Of a DNA stretch of 64,000 nt, positions 25,895-34,054 are shown in pieces. A program made the translations under genes and the position numbers. Every line of letters starts with the position of its first letter. The first letter of the stretch is position 1. The notes below the pieces were generated by a model. That model was not told the origin of the DNA and searched no databases. It saw only the letters and a list, made by a program, of their open reading frames with translations. Origin of the DNA: an uncultured Lachnospiraceae bacterium (GTDB lineage Bacteria > Bacillota > Clostridia > Lachnospirales > Lachnospiraceae); assembly GCA_934351835.1 (NCBI GenBank), contig CAKRJP010000006.1:62001-126000 (forward strand), in the 5' to 3' direction.

Positions 25895-26479
25895 CTATTT
25901 GCAGATTTGCAATTGTTTTTCTAATACCTCATAAATCTCCTGTGCCACCGCCAGTTTATACTGTAACCGACTCTCCTGCGGCGGTAGTTCTACATGATAC
26001 GATGTGATCTTAACAGTTGCATCCGCTGTCACTTCGTCTGTTACGCCTTCTGTTGCTTCATCTGCGATTCCGCCTGTTCGTTTGCAGAGCCGGCTAATTG
26101 CGAAATATACCTGCCCCGGCACGGATGCGGACGCATTCGCCGGATCCACATTTCCCATGGTTCCCGTCACGCCGATTCCGATATCTGCCTGATATGCAGA
26201 TCTGCACGCGGCTGCCATCGCCTCTGCCGTCTCCTTCGAATATACGGAATATTTTTCTATGATCTCTGCCGATACTCCCTGCATGATCTTCGCCTCATTG
26301 CAGTAGGTAACGAACGCTCCTTTTAATACCGCCGATGAGCCTTCCGTGTCGGTGATAAGCGATGCAATCTGCCCGGAAGTTGCGCTCTCCATCGTTGTGA
26401 TCGTCAGATGCTCCCGGATTAAAAATTTCGTCAACCTTCGGTAATCCTCCCGGACCGCTGCCTCGTTATATATTTTCAT
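25895..26479 (-). CDS. CinA C-terminal domain protein (PncC-like amidohydrolase)
   Basis: 194 residues, a stand-alone CinA C-terminal domain. LTITTMESATSGQIASLITD replaces the usual T-x-E-S-C-T-G-G; GSSAVLKGAFVTYCNEAK, VYSKETAEAMAAACRSAYQA and GIGVTGTMGNVDPAN follow in family order. Proteins of this fold deamidate nicotinamide mononucleotide, but this subgroup lacks several canonical residues, so the activity is uncertain. A low-complexity Thr/Glu insertion (EATEGVTDEVTADATVK, about residues 137-153) is unusual. It is the last gene of the operon, 15 bp after deoD, and is followed by a terminator. Confidence 0.75.
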   Translation of the reverse strand: MKIYNEAAVREDYRRLTKFLIREHLTITTMESATSGQIASLITDTEGSSAVLKGAFVTYCNEAKIMQGVSAEIIEKYSVYSKETAEAMAAACRSAYQADIGIGVTGTMGNVDPANASASVPGQVYFAISRLCKRTGGIADEATEGVTDEVTADATVKITSYHVELPPQESRLQYKLAVAQEIYEVLEKQLQICK

Positions 26480-26494
26480 GCTATAATCTCCATT

Positions 26495-27193
26495 CTACAA
26501 CTCTAAGGCTACCCGCATCATGTCACCGAATCCCGTCTGACGCTCCTTTGCACTTAGGTTCTCATGTCGATACAGATGGTCTGATATTGTCAGAATACAG
26601 AGGGCTTTCTTTCCGGCTCTCGCTGCATTCATATAGAGAGCTGCTGCTTCCATTTCCACTGCCAGCACTCTCATTCTGCGCCAGTGATCATTGTAATGCT
26701 CATCGTCATTATAGAAAACATCTGTTGAAAGGATATTGCCGGTATGATATGGCAGGTTCCATTCTTCTGCTTTCTCCACTGCTTTTCTTGCCAGTTCAAA
26801 ATCTGCGATCGGTGCAAATGTTCCCGGTATGTGATACTGCATGGCATAATTAGAATCTGTACATGCGCCCACTCCGATCACCAGATCTCTAAGGTTTACA
26901 TCATCCTGGATTGCCCCTGCTGAGCCAATACGGATGATCGTGTCTACATCGTACTCATGGTACAATTCATAGCTGTATATCCCAATCGAAGGCATTCCCA
27001 TTCCTCCGCCCATAACGGAAACAGGTTCGCCCTTATAAATTCCTGTATACCCGAACATATTGCGCACGGTATTGAAACATACCGGATTTTCCAGATAAGT
27101 CTCTGCTATATATTTCGCCCGGAGTGGATCTCCCGGCATCAGTACTTTCTTTGCGATCTGCCCTTTTTCAGCCATATTATGCGGTGTTCCCAT
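26495..27193 (-). CDS. deoD: Purine-nucleoside phosphorylase DeoD
   Basis: 232 residues, the normal length of the hexameric type. MPGDPLRAKYIAETYLEN binds phosphate, GGGMGMPSIGIYSYEL and RIGSAGAIQDDV are the nucleoside phosphorylase core, and VEMEAAALYMNA with the later ILTISDHL carries the nucleoside-contacting Glu and the catalytic Asp. It splits purine nucleosides with phosphate into base and ribose-1-phosphate in the cytoplasm. The gene lies 11 bp after the response regulator gene with an AGGAG box, so it is co-transcribed with the two-component system. Confidence 0.93.
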   Translation of the reverse strand: MGTPHNMAEKGQIAKKVLMPGDPLRAKYIAETYLENPVCFNTVRNMFGYTGIYKGEPVSVMGGGMGMPSIGIYSYELYHEYDVDTIIRIGSAGAIQDDVNLRDLVIGVGACTDSNYAMQYHIPGTFAPIADFELARKAVEKAEEWNLPYHTGNILSTDVFYNDDEHYNDHWRRMRVLAVEMEAAALYMNAARAGKKALCILTISDHLYRHENLSAKERQTGFGDMMRVALEL

Positions 27194-27204
27194 GATACAC
27201 TCCT

Positions 27205-27894
27205 TTATACCTTAAATCTGTATCCAACTCCCCAGATTGTCTCTATATACTGAGGATTGGACGTGTCCAGTTCTATCTTCTCGCGGATCTTTTTAATATG
27301 AACCGTTACGGTTGCAATATCCCCGATAGATTCCATATCCCAGATTTCACGGAACAGTTCTTCTTTTGAATAGACGTGATTTGGATGACTGGCCAAGAAC
27401 GTCAGAAGATCAAATTCTTTTGTCGTGAAGTTTCTCTCTTCTCCATTCACCCATACTCTTCTTGCTGTCTTATCAATCTTAAGACCTCGGATCTCAACAA
27501 TCTTATTCTTCTCTACGGCGTTTCCTGTCAGCCTGCTGTATCTTGACAGATGTGCTTTGACTCTTGCAACCAGCTCACTCGGACTAAATGGCTTCGTCAT
27601 ATAATCATCTGCTCCCAGTCCCAGTCCCCGTATCTTGTCAATATCGTCTTTCTTTGCAGAAATCATGATGATCGGAGTATCTTTCTTCTCACGGATCTCT
27701 TTACAAATTTCAAACCCGTCAACTCCCGGAAGCATCAGATCCAGGATAAACATATCATATTCTTCTTCCAATGCTTTCTTAAGTCCTGTCTCTCCGTCAT
27801 TTGCCACTTCTACTTTAAAGCCGCTCAGTTCCAGATAATCTTTCTCCAGATCTGCGATTGCTTCTTCATCTTCTACGATCAATATCTTATTCAT
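27205..27894 (-). CDS. OmpR-family response regulator
   Basis: Starts at the ATG at 27894 (MNKILIVEDEEAIADLEKDY), with an AGGAGG box and an 8-bp overlap with the kinase gene (ATGAATAA); longer frames run into the kinase. 229 residues. The receiver domain has the acidic pair in VEDEE, the phospho-acceptor Asp in MFILDLMLPGVDGFEIC, and Lys in GADDYMTKPFSPSELVARVK. The C-terminal winged helix reads FTTKEFDLLTFLASHPNHVY and TVTVHIKKIREKIE. It would bind DNA when phosphorylated by the kinase encoded just upstream. The target genes are not visible, but deoD and cinA are in the same transcript. Confidence 0.93.
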   Translation of the reverse strand: MNKILIVEDEEAIADLEKDYLELSGFKVEVANDGETGLKKALEEEYDMFILDLMLPGVDGFEICKEIREKKDTPIIMISAKKDDIDKIRGLGLGADDYMTKPFSPSELVARVKAHLSRYSRLTGNAVEKNKIVEIRGLKIDKTARRVWVNGEERNFTTKEFDLLTFLASHPNHVYSKEELFREIWDMESIGDIATVTVHIKKIREKIELDTSNPQYIETIWGVGYRFKV

Positions 27895-29383
27895 TTGCCG
27901 GTACCTCCTGGTATTTTCTAAGTACAAAGTACATCGTAGTTCCTGTATCTGGTTTGCTTGTCGCCCAGATATTTCCACCATGTTCTTCTACAATCTTTTT
28001 TACAATTGATAAACCGATGCCACTGCCGCCCTTGGATGAATTTCTCGATGCATCCGTCCGATAAAATCTGTCAAAAATGTTCGGCAGATCTTTGGCCGCA
28101 ATCCCTTTTCCGTTATCTTCTAACTCGATCTGCACAAAGTCACCTACGTCTTTTACTCTTAAATTGATTCTTCCGTGATCTTTGTCCATATATTTTACAG
28201 AATTATTGACAATATTGTGGATTACTCGCCGGATCTGCTCCGGATCCGCAATAACTTTCACATCGGATTCTACATAATTATAATATCCAAAATCTATATT
28301 CTTAGACTCGAGTTCCAAAGAAAGGTCCTCTGCACAGTCGTCAAAATATGCGATTGCAGAAATGGTATTAAAATTATAAGGGATACGGTTCGTATCAATC
28401 TTCGAATACAGTGTCAGTTCATTGATCAAAAGGTTCATCTCATTCGCCTTATTGTAAATTGTCCGGATATACTTATCCATCTTCTCCGGAGTATCCGCAA
28501 CTCCATCGATGATACCCTCTGCGTATCCTTTGATAGTCGTCACCGGGGTCTTGAGATCATGGGAAATGTTGCTGATCAGCTCTTTACTTTCCTGATCAAA
28601 CTTCACTTTTTCCTCCGCGCTGTCTTTCAACCGAATACGCATCTCTTCCAGATCCTGGCACAGACTTCCAAGCTCATCGTCCGCCTCTGGTTTCAATTCA
28701 AAATCCAGATTACCTTCTTTGATGTTCTTCGTCGCCACTCGCATCTTATTGACCGGGATCATGACTCCGCGGTTGATCCAGAAAATCAAAAGTCCCGCCG
28801 TCAAAATCAATACCAGAACAACGCAAACCAGAATATCTATTACAAATTGCTTAACCTCCGGAATCATGTCCTGAACATCGGTCACGATAAATGCGCTGCC
28901 CTCGCTCCTGTCCTTATACCTGAAATCCACCTGTTTGACCAGTGCCTGTGCATCGCCACCGAGGTAGGTACTGTTCTCCTGATTTTCCTCTGTGCCTCCG
29001 TACGCCGGAAGCTGTGGGATTACTTTTTCCACTTCATCGCTTTCTGTTCCTATATAAACAATCGTCTCATCCTTGCGGACCAGAAGATAAGATTTCTTAT
29101 GTGTCAGCTTCTGGTTGAATTCTTCCAGATAAGTAGCATCTTCCATCTTTCCCGGATCATCCTTCGCCATCTGGCACAGCTTGTCGTAGGATTCTTCCGT
29201 CAATCTTGAGAGAACCTGTACTGAATTTGAAAAACTGTCCAGTGTTGTTCCTGTGATTCCATAAGTCTTCTCAATAGAACTTATCTGATACTTTCCGATC
29301 ACCGAGACCAGTGTAACACTTAAAATAATCGGTATTAATATGACGATTAAAAACGACGTAATCAAACGTGTCTTAAATTTCAT
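27887..29383 (-). CDS. Membrane sensor histidine kinase
   Basis: 498 residues. A first membrane helix (residues about 7-28), an extracellular sensor of about 150 residues, and a second helix (VLVLILTAGLLIFWI, about residues 190-207) are followed by a HAMP domain. The phospho-accepting His is in LISNISHDLKTPVTTIKGYA, the N-box in VIHNIVNNSVKYMDKDHG, and the G boxes in LEDNGKGIAAKDLPNIFDRF and SKGGSGIGLSIVKKIVEEHG. It pairs with the regulator gene it overlaps. The start has a GGAGG box and sits beside a dyad at 29395-29418. Signal unknown. Confidence 0.93.
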   Translation of the reverse strand: MKFKTRLITSFLIVILIPIILSVTLVSVIGKYQISSIEKTYGITGTTLDSFSNSVQVLSRLTEESYDKLCQMAKDDPGKMEDATYLEEFNQKLTHKKSYLLVRKDETIVYIGTESDEVEKVIPQLPAYGGTEENQENSTYLGGDAQALVKQVDFRYKDRSEGSAFIVTDVQDMIPEVKQFVIDILVCVVLVLILTAGLLIFWINRGVMIPVNKMRVATKNIKEGNLDFELKPEADDELGSLCQDLEEMRIRLKDSAEEKVKFDQESKELISNISHDLKTPVTTIKGYAEGIIDGVADTPEKMDKYIRTIYNKANEMNLLINELTLYSKIDTNRIPYNFNTISAIAYFDDCAEDLSLELESKNIDFGYYNYVESDVKVIADPEQIRRVIHNIVNNSVKYMDKDHGRINLRVKDVGDFVQIELEDNGKGIAAKDLPNIFDRFYRTDASRNSSKGGSGIGLSIVKKIVEEHGGNIWATSKPDTGTTMYFVLRKYQEVPANE

Positions 29384-29394
29384 AATACGCCTCC

Positions 29395-29418
29395 ATACTC
29401 TATAGATATCTAGAGTAT
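29395..29418. promoter_or_regulatory. Inverted repeat in front of the histidine kinase gene
   Basis: ATACTCTA (29395-29402) and TAGAGTAT (29411-29418) are perfect 8-base arms around 8 bases, 11 bases upstream of the kinase ATG. The outer arm contains TATACT on the minus strand, a possible -10. It could be an operator for autoregulation. Confidence 0.45.
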
Positions 29419-29424
29419 AGCATG

Positions 29425-29454
29425 AAAAATGGGTGCTTCACAGCAAGCACCCAT
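29425..29454 (-). terminator. Intrinsic terminator after metK
   Basis: ATGGGTGCTT (29429-29438) pairs with AAGCACCCAT (29445-29454), a 10-bp stem, with the minus-strand transcript ending in TTTTT (29429-29425). Confidence 0.88.
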
Positions 29455-29488
29455 AAACTTTTCTAAAAATTTTATAAATCTCTATGAA

Positions 29489-30676
29489 TTAAAGATATTT
29501 TTTTAAGTCTTCTACTTTGTCTGTCTTCTCCCACGGAAGGTCGATATCTGTACGTCCAAAGTGACCATATGCGGCAGTCTGTTTGTAGATTGGTCTTCTC
29601 AGATCTAACATCTTAATGATTCCTGCCGGACGAAGATCGAAGTTTTCGCGGATGATCTCTACTAATTTCTCATCGCTCAGCACACCTGTTCCGAATGTAT
29701 CTACCATGATAGATGTCGGATGTGCAACTCCGATTGCGTAAGACAACTGGATCTCGCATTTCTTTGCAAGTCCTGCTGCTACAATATTCTTTGCAACGTA
29801 ACGTGCTGCATATGCGGCAGAACGGTCTACCTTTGTGCAGTCTTTTCCGGAAAATGCTCCACCACCGTGACGTGCCATTCCTCCGTAAGTATCTACGATG
29901 ATCTTACGTCCTGTAAGTCCGCTGTCTCCGTGTGGTCCACCGATTACGAATCTTCCTGTTGGGTTGATGAAGAATTTTGTCTCGGCATCAGTCATTCCCT
30001 CCGGGATCACAGTATCAAACACATATTTCTTAATGTCTTCATGAATCTGCTCCTGAGTTACTTCCGGATCATGCTGTGTTGAAAGTACCACTGCATCCAG
30101 TCTGATCGGTGTTCCGTTCTCATCATACTCTACGGTTACCTGAGTCTTTCCATCCGGTCTAAGATATGGAAGTGTTCCGTTCTTTCTTACTTCTGTCAGT
30201 TTCATTGCAAGTTTATGTGCAAGTGAAATCGGGTATGGCATAAGCTCCGGTGTCTCATCTGATGCATAACCAAACATCATTCCCTGATCTCCTGCTCCAA
30301 TAGCATCGATATCTTCTTCAGACATTGTATTTTCCTTTGCTTCTAATGCCTTGTCAACTCCAAGTGCAATATCCTTTGACTGCTCATCGATTGCTGTAAT
30401 AACACCACAAGTCTCTGCATCAAATCCATATTTTCCTCTTGTATATCCAATCTCGGTAATGGTATCTCTGACAATCTTCTGAATGTCTACATATGCGTTC
30501 GTTGTAATCTCTCCCATTACTAATACAAGACCTGTAGTTGTTGATGTCTCACATGCCACACGGCTCATTGGATCCTGTTCCATCAATGCGTCCAGGATCG
30601 CATCTGAAATCTGGTCACACATCTTATCCGGATGTCCTTCAGTTACTGATTCCGAGGTAAATAATCTCTTTTCCAT
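29489..30676 (-). CDS. metK: S-adenosylmethionine synthetase
   Basis: Starts at the ATG at 30676 (MEKRLFTSESVTEGHPDK), which has an AAAGGAG box; 395 residues, the usual length. Hallmarks are GHPDKMCDQISDAILDAL (ATP/metal site), IGAGDQGMMFGYASDETPE, FFINPTGRFVIGGPHGDSGL and GGGAFSGKDCTKVDRSAAYA. It makes SAM from methionine and ATP in the cytoplasm. Expression is controlled by the SAM-I riboswitch and terminator in its leader (30750-30901), so it should be shut off when SAM is abundant. Followed by its own terminator. Confidence 0.97.
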   Translation of the reverse strand: MEKRLFTSESVTEGHPDKMCDQISDAILDALMEQDPMSRVACETSTTTGLVLVMGEITTNAYVDIQKIVRDTITEIGYTRGKYGFDAETCGVITAIDEQSKDIALGVDKALEAKENTMSEEDIDAIGAGDQGMMFGYASDETPELMPYPISLAHKLAMKLTEVRKNGTLPYLRPDGKTQVTVEYDENGTPIRLDAVVLSTQHDPEVTQEQIHEDIKKYVFDTVIPEGMTDAETKFFINPTGRFVIGGPHGDSGLTGRKIIVDTYGGMARHGGGAFSGKDCTKVDRSAAYAARYVAKNIVAAGLAKKCEIQLSYAIGVAHPTSIMVDTFGTGVLSDEKLVEIIRENFDLRPAGIIKMLDLRRPIYKQTAAYGHFGRTDIDLPWEKTDKVEDLKKYL

Positions 30677-30749
30677 AAAATACTCCTTTCGTGAATTGTC
30701 CAACTTTCTCTCGCTGGTTGGTTCGTTTTTTGGCTATAGCATATCAGCC

Positions 30750-30781
30750 AAAAGAAAACAGCCCGCTAAACGGACTGTTTT
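30750..30781 (-). terminator. Riboswitch-controlled terminator in metK leader
   Basis: On the minus strand AAAACAGTCCG (30781-30771), loop TTTAG, then CGGGCTGTTTT (30765-30755) with a following CTTTT. It lies 20 bases downstream of the SAM riboswitch and 74 bases before the metK ATG. A further stem (TTTTGGCT/AGCCAAAA) lies between it and the gene. Confidence 0.8.
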
Positions 30782-30800
30782 ATATTCATTATAAACCAAT

Positions 30801-30901
30801 CCTCTTATTGTTCGATCACTCGCTCAGGTTGGCACCTTCCCATACCGGGGGTTGCCGCAGCTTCACAGATCCTTTGTATCTCCACTGCTCTGAATAAGAG
30901 A
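30801..30901 (-). promoter_or_regulatory. SAM-I (S-box) riboswitch
   Basis: On the minus strand the RNA starts CTCTTATTCAGAGCAGTGGA and has the conserved CTGTGAAGC, CGGCAACC and GGTGCCAAC segments of the S-box in order. The P1 helix is closed by CTCTTATT (30900-30893) with AATAAGAG (30809-30802). It lies directly upstream of metK with a terminator beyond it, the standard layout for SAM-triggered termination. Confidence 0.95.
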
Positions 30902-30932
30902 AAGTCTTCAATATTTCATTGTTGTTATAAAT

Positions 30933-30970
30933 ACGAGTAAAACTTTACTCGTTTTTATCTTAATTGTCAA
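30933..30970 (-). promoter_or_regulatory. metK promoter with a palindrome over the -10
   Basis: TTGACA (30970-30965), 17-base spacer, TAAAGT (30947-30942) on the minus strand, upstream of the riboswitch. A near-perfect 20-base palindrome, ACGAGTAAA-AC-TTTACTCGT (30933-30952), covers the -10 and could be an operator for a second layer of control. Confidence 0.75.
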
Positions 30971-30992
30971 TAGATTAGTTCAAATTCTTCCT

Positions 30993-32285
30993 TTAGCCGA
31001 CTTTTAATTTGAACTTCATGATATCTTTCTCGGAAGCTACACGCTCGATCTCTCCTCCGATGCTTCTTAACTTCTCTTCGAATCTCTCATATCCTCTCTG
31101 GATATAAACGATATCATCCACGATTGTAATGCCGTCTGTTGCCAGCCCTGCAATACAAAGTGCCGCACCTGCACGAAGGTCCGGTGCACTTACTCTTGCT
31201 CCTGATAATTTGCTGACGCCTGTGATCGTTGCTGAATTACCTTCAACTTTGACATCTGCACCCATACGCGCAAGCTCGTCAAGGTATTTAAAACGGTTTT
31301 CAAAAATACTCTCGGTAATAGTACTTGTCCCTCTGCAAAGAGCAAGGGTAACACCAATCTGCGGCTGCATATCTGTCGGGAATCCCGGATATGGAAGTGT
31401 CTTAACGTGTGTACTTGTGAGATCTCCTTTAGACACTACACGTACAGCATCGTCAAATTCTTCTACTTCGCAGCCAATCTCTACTAGCTTTGCAATCGTT
31501 GCTTCCAGATGTTTTGGAATGACGTTCAATACAGTTACGTCACCCTTGGTAGCTGCTGCCGCAAACATAAATGTTCCTGCCTCAATCTGATCCGGAATAA
31601 CAGAATACTCTGTTCCATGCAAACGCTGAACACCACGGATCTTGATAACATCCGTTCCTGCACCACGGATATTGGCTCCCATGCTGTTTAAGAAGTTCGC
31701 AACGTCAACGACATGCGGCTCCTTTGCTACGTTCTCCATGATTGTCAGGCCATCAGCCATCGCTGCAGCCATCATTACATTAATAGTAGCTCCTACACTG
31801 ACAACATCAAAATAAAGATGCTTTCCTGTCAGCTTATCTGCCTCTGCAATAATCTTTCCATGTTCAATGTCTACATCTGCACCAAGAGCTCTGAATCCTT
31901 TCAGATGTTGGTCGATCGGACGACTTCCGATATTACATCCACCCGGAAGTGCTACTTCCGCATGCTTGTATTTGCCGAGCATAGCTCCTAATAAATAGTA
32001 AGAAGCACGGATTTTCTTGATATAATCATATTCAATATCCAGATTCTTGATCGTCTTTCCACAGATCTTTACTGTATGGCGGTCGATTCTGCTCACCTGC
32101 GCGCCCATGCCTGCAATCGCATCCAATAAAACATTAATATCATTAACGTCCGGAAGATTATCTATTAATACAGTTTCGTCTGTCATAATCGCTGCGGCTA
32201 AAATTCCCAATGCTGCATTTTTAGCGCCACCAATCTCTACTTCACCAACAAGCGGAGTGCCGCCTTTAATAATATACTGTTCCAT
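30993..32285 (-). CDS. murA: UDP-N-acetylglucosamine 1-carboxyvinyltransferase
   Basis: 430 residues, normal for MurA. The start MEQYIIKGGTPLVGEVEIGG contains the conserved Lys-Asn pair just after it (GAKNAALGILAA). The catalytic Cys is in VALPGGCNIGSRPIDQH, which also means the usual fosfomycin target residue is present. PGFPTDMQPQ and RGYERFEEKLRSIGGEIER are further landmarks. It adds enolpyruvate from PEP to UDP-GlcNAc, the first committed step of peptidoglycan synthesis. It has a GAGG box and its own promoter about 130 bases upstream. Confidence 0.96.
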   Translation of the reverse strand: MEQYIIKGGTPLVGEVEIGGAKNAALGILAAAIMTDETVLIDNLPDVNDINVLLDAIAGMGAQVSRIDRHTVKICGKTIKNLDIEYDYIKKIRASYYLLGAMLGKYKHAEVALPGGCNIGSRPIDQHLKGFRALGADVDIEHGKIIAEADKLTGKHLYFDVVSVGATINVMMAAAMADGLTIMENVAKEPHVVDVANFLNSMGANIRGAGTDVIKIRGVQRLHGTEYSVIPDQIEAGTFMFAAAATKGDVTVLNVIPKHLEATIAKLVEIGCEVEEFDDAVRVVSKGDLTSTHVKTLPYPGFPTDMQPQIGVTLALCRGTSTITESIFENRFKYLDELARMGADVKVEGNSATITGVSKLSGARVSAPDLRAGAALCIAGLATDGITIVDDIVYIQRGYERFEEKLRSIGGEIERVASEKDIMKFKLKVG

Positions 32286-32349
32286 CCTTACACCTCGTGA
32301 TTATTAATTATCTTACCCTCTTATTTTAATATTCTATATTACGGTAAAT

Positions 32350-32383
32350 TCCGGAGAATCTTACTCCCACAAAACTCTCCGGA
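32350..32383 (-). other. Hairpin in the murA leader
   Basis: TCCGGAGA (32350-32357) pairs with TCTCCGGA (32376-32383), 8-bp stem, 18-base loop, between the murA promoter and start. No T run follows on either strand, so it is more likely leader structure than a terminator. Confidence 0.45.
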
Positions 32384-32411
32384 TACTATCTACATCTTAT
32401 GCTTATTACCT

Positions 32412-32439
32412 ATTATACCATATTTTTCTCATTTGTAAA
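32412..32439 (-). promoter_or_regulatory. Promoter for murA
   Basis: TTTACA (32439-32434), 16-base spacer, TATAAT (32417-32412) on the minus strand, giving a leader of about 120 bases before murA. Confidence 0.65.
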
Positions 32440-32485
32440 TTTTTTTTACATTCGTGTAAATTTTTTGTAACATTTATCAAATAAT

Positions 32486-32989
32486 CTATTCTTTAACAGT
32501 CAATGCTTTAAGTACATTTTCTATAGTTTGCTCTAATTTCAGTCCATCTTCGCACACAGTTACATCTGCATAACGCTCAAATAATTCTACTCTTTCATCA
32601 TAAAGGTCTTTCAAACTCTGGCCGTCTTTTAATACGACCCCTCTTCTTCGTGCATTCTTTAATCTTCTACTTATTGTCTCAAAGGATGCCTTTAAATATA
32701 CGATTTTTCCAATCTCTTTATAATGTTTCATTGCATTCTCACAATATACCACACTTCCTCCGGGTGATATTACAGAATGCTTTGCGATCACATTAGCATT
32801 AATGCGGTCTTCAATCTCCAGGAATCCATCGATTCCTTTCTCGGCAATAATGTCTTTTAAAAGCTTTCCTTCTTCCTCCTGTATTAAAATGTCCGTATCA
32901 ATAAAACGATATCCCAGTCGCTTTGCAACTACAACTCCAACGGTACTTTTTCCCACAGCCGGCATTCCGATCAAAATAATGTTATCCAT
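32486..32989 (-). CDS. aroK: Shikimate kinase
   Basis: Start at the ATG at 32989 (MDNIILIGMPAVGKSTVGVV), preceded by AAGGAG; 167 residues. GMPAVGKST is the ATP-binding P-loop. FIDTDILIQ carries the shikimate-binding Asp pair, and ISPGGSVVYCENAM matches the G-G-G shikimate loop with one substitution. RRRGVV lies in the lid region. It phosphorylates shikimate in the aromatic amino acid pathway; aroF and aroB are 20 kb away. The C-terminal half is less conserved, so a related small-molecule kinase is possible but less likely. Confidence 0.85.
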   Translation of the reverse strand: MDNIILIGMPAVGKSTVGVVVAKRLGYRFIDTDILIQEEEGKLLKDIIAEKGIDGFLEIEDRINANVIAKHSVISPGGSVVYCENAMKHYKEIGKIVYLKASFETISRRLKNARRRGVVLKDGQSLKDLYDERVELFERYADVTVCEDGLKLEQTIENVLKALTVKE

Positions 32990-33098
32990 AAACTCTCGCT
33001 CCTTTTCCATTTATGCCTGACCTTCATTTTAGCATACCAGTATATCTGCGTCCACTAAAAGTCTTCAAAAAAAGTCCCTCAAGCCTCCGGATATCTTT

Positions 33099-33455
33099 TT
33101 AAAAATATTTTTTTCGATAATTTCTGTGTTCCTGTCGTCTGTGGCACATTTCCTGATAAGCCATCACCTGTATCAAGTCCATGAACCACTGACCCGGTTC
33201 TTCTTCCTCTTTTGATGCCTGATCATAAATTCGCCTGCACATAAGCCTCAACTGCAACTGATCAGGATATTCATCATACATCATACTTCCTTCATACATC
33301 ATCCGGTCACATTCTTCTTCGACATACGGTATTACCCGTTTTGCGGAAGCCGGGTACAGGCTTTTCATATACTCCAGATCTCTTCTTGTGATCCGCTCTT
33401 CATCATATACCAAGGGCATCGGATAGGCCATATAATATGGCAGTTTGTTTTCCAT
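33099..33455 (-). CDS. Conserved hypothetical protein, Lachnospiraceae type
   Basis: 118 residues from the ATG at 33455 (MENKLPYYMAYPMPLVYDEE), with AGGAG 11 bases upstream; a longer in-frame start at 33536 exists but lacks a good site. The protein is acidic and Tyr/Met-rich, with YVEEECDRMMYEGSMMYDEY and LQLRLMCRRIYDQ as its most striking segments and no signal peptide or membrane helix. I recognise it only as a family widespread in Lachnospiraceae without known function. The abundance of Tyr, Met and acidic residues resembles some spore coat-associated proteins, but this is a guess. Confidence 0.65.
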   Translation of the reverse strand: MENKLPYYMAYPMPLVYDEERITRRDLEYMKSLYPASAKRVIPYVEEECDRMMYEGSMMYDEYPDQLQLRLMCRRIYDQASKEEEEPGQWFMDLIQVMAYQEMCHRRQEHRNYRKKYF

Positions 33456-33557
33456 AGATTCCCACACTCCTGTATCAGTATCTGTTTTATCATATGCCTT
33501 TCCTCTGAGAATGTGCATGTAGACCGCAGATTTCACCCGGACTTTACCCTGTTATGT

Positions 33558-33600
33558 TAAAAAAACGGGACTTCTGAACGAATCAGAAATCCCGTCTTTT
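33558..33600. terminator. Terminator of the ATP synthase operon
   Basis: ACGGGACTTCTGA (33565-33577) pairs with TCAGAAATCCCGT (33583-33595) with one mismatch. On the minus strand it is followed by TTTTTTTAA, and on the plus strand by CTTTTATT. Confidence 0.85.
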
Positions 33601-33640
33601 ATTCTTTTATTCATCGATCCTCTCGGACAATAAACAATCT

Positions 33641-34039
33641 TTATTTCACACTTATACGCACAAGTGCTCGATTAAGCTTTGCCTTAGCCACATTGTACTC
33701 TCTGTCAGAAAGTCCAGTCTTCTTCAGTGTCTCTTCCGCACGCTCTTTTGCACGCTCTGCTCTCTCTACATCGATATCTTCGCTCCACTCCCAGGTAGTT
33801 GCAAGTACACGACATGTACCGTCTACCATTGTGAGCATCCCACCGATGCAGGCTGCTTTACGTACGCTCTCGTCTTCAAAAACAACATGGGCTTCACCCA
33901 TACCGATTCCTGTACAGAAATCCATATGGTCTGCAAGAATCGCGCGGTCACCGGTGATGGTACGGCACACAACTCTCACAACGTCTCCGCTGAACAACAG
34001 TCCATCAGGAGTACCTATTCGTAATGGGAAGGTCTTCAT
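33641..34039 (-). CDS. atpC: ATP synthase epsilon subunit
   Basis: 132 residues from the second ATG at 34039 (MKTFPLRIGTPDGLLFSGDV); the first ATG at 34045 directly abuts the GGAGG box and leaves no spacing. The N-terminal beta-sandwich is followed by a helical hairpin of alternating charge (DIDVERAERAKERAEETLKK). It sits in the central stalk of F1 and inhibits ATP hydrolysis in many bacteria. It is the last gene of the operon, 15 bp after atpD. Confidence 0.95.
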   Translation of the reverse strand: MKTFPLRIGTPDGLLFSGDVVRVVCRTITGDRAILADHMDFCTGIGMGEAHVVFEDESVRKAACIGGMLTMVDGTCRVLATTWEWSEDIDVERAERAKERAEETLKKTGLSDREYNVAKAKLNRALVRISVK

Positions 34040-34054
34040 AGACATCCTCCTTTA

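Noticed and set aside
28175..29209. A 344-codon plus-strand frame opposite the histidine kinase
   Set aside because: The minus-strand kinase has every family motif; the opposite frame has no recognisable domain and no ribosome site.
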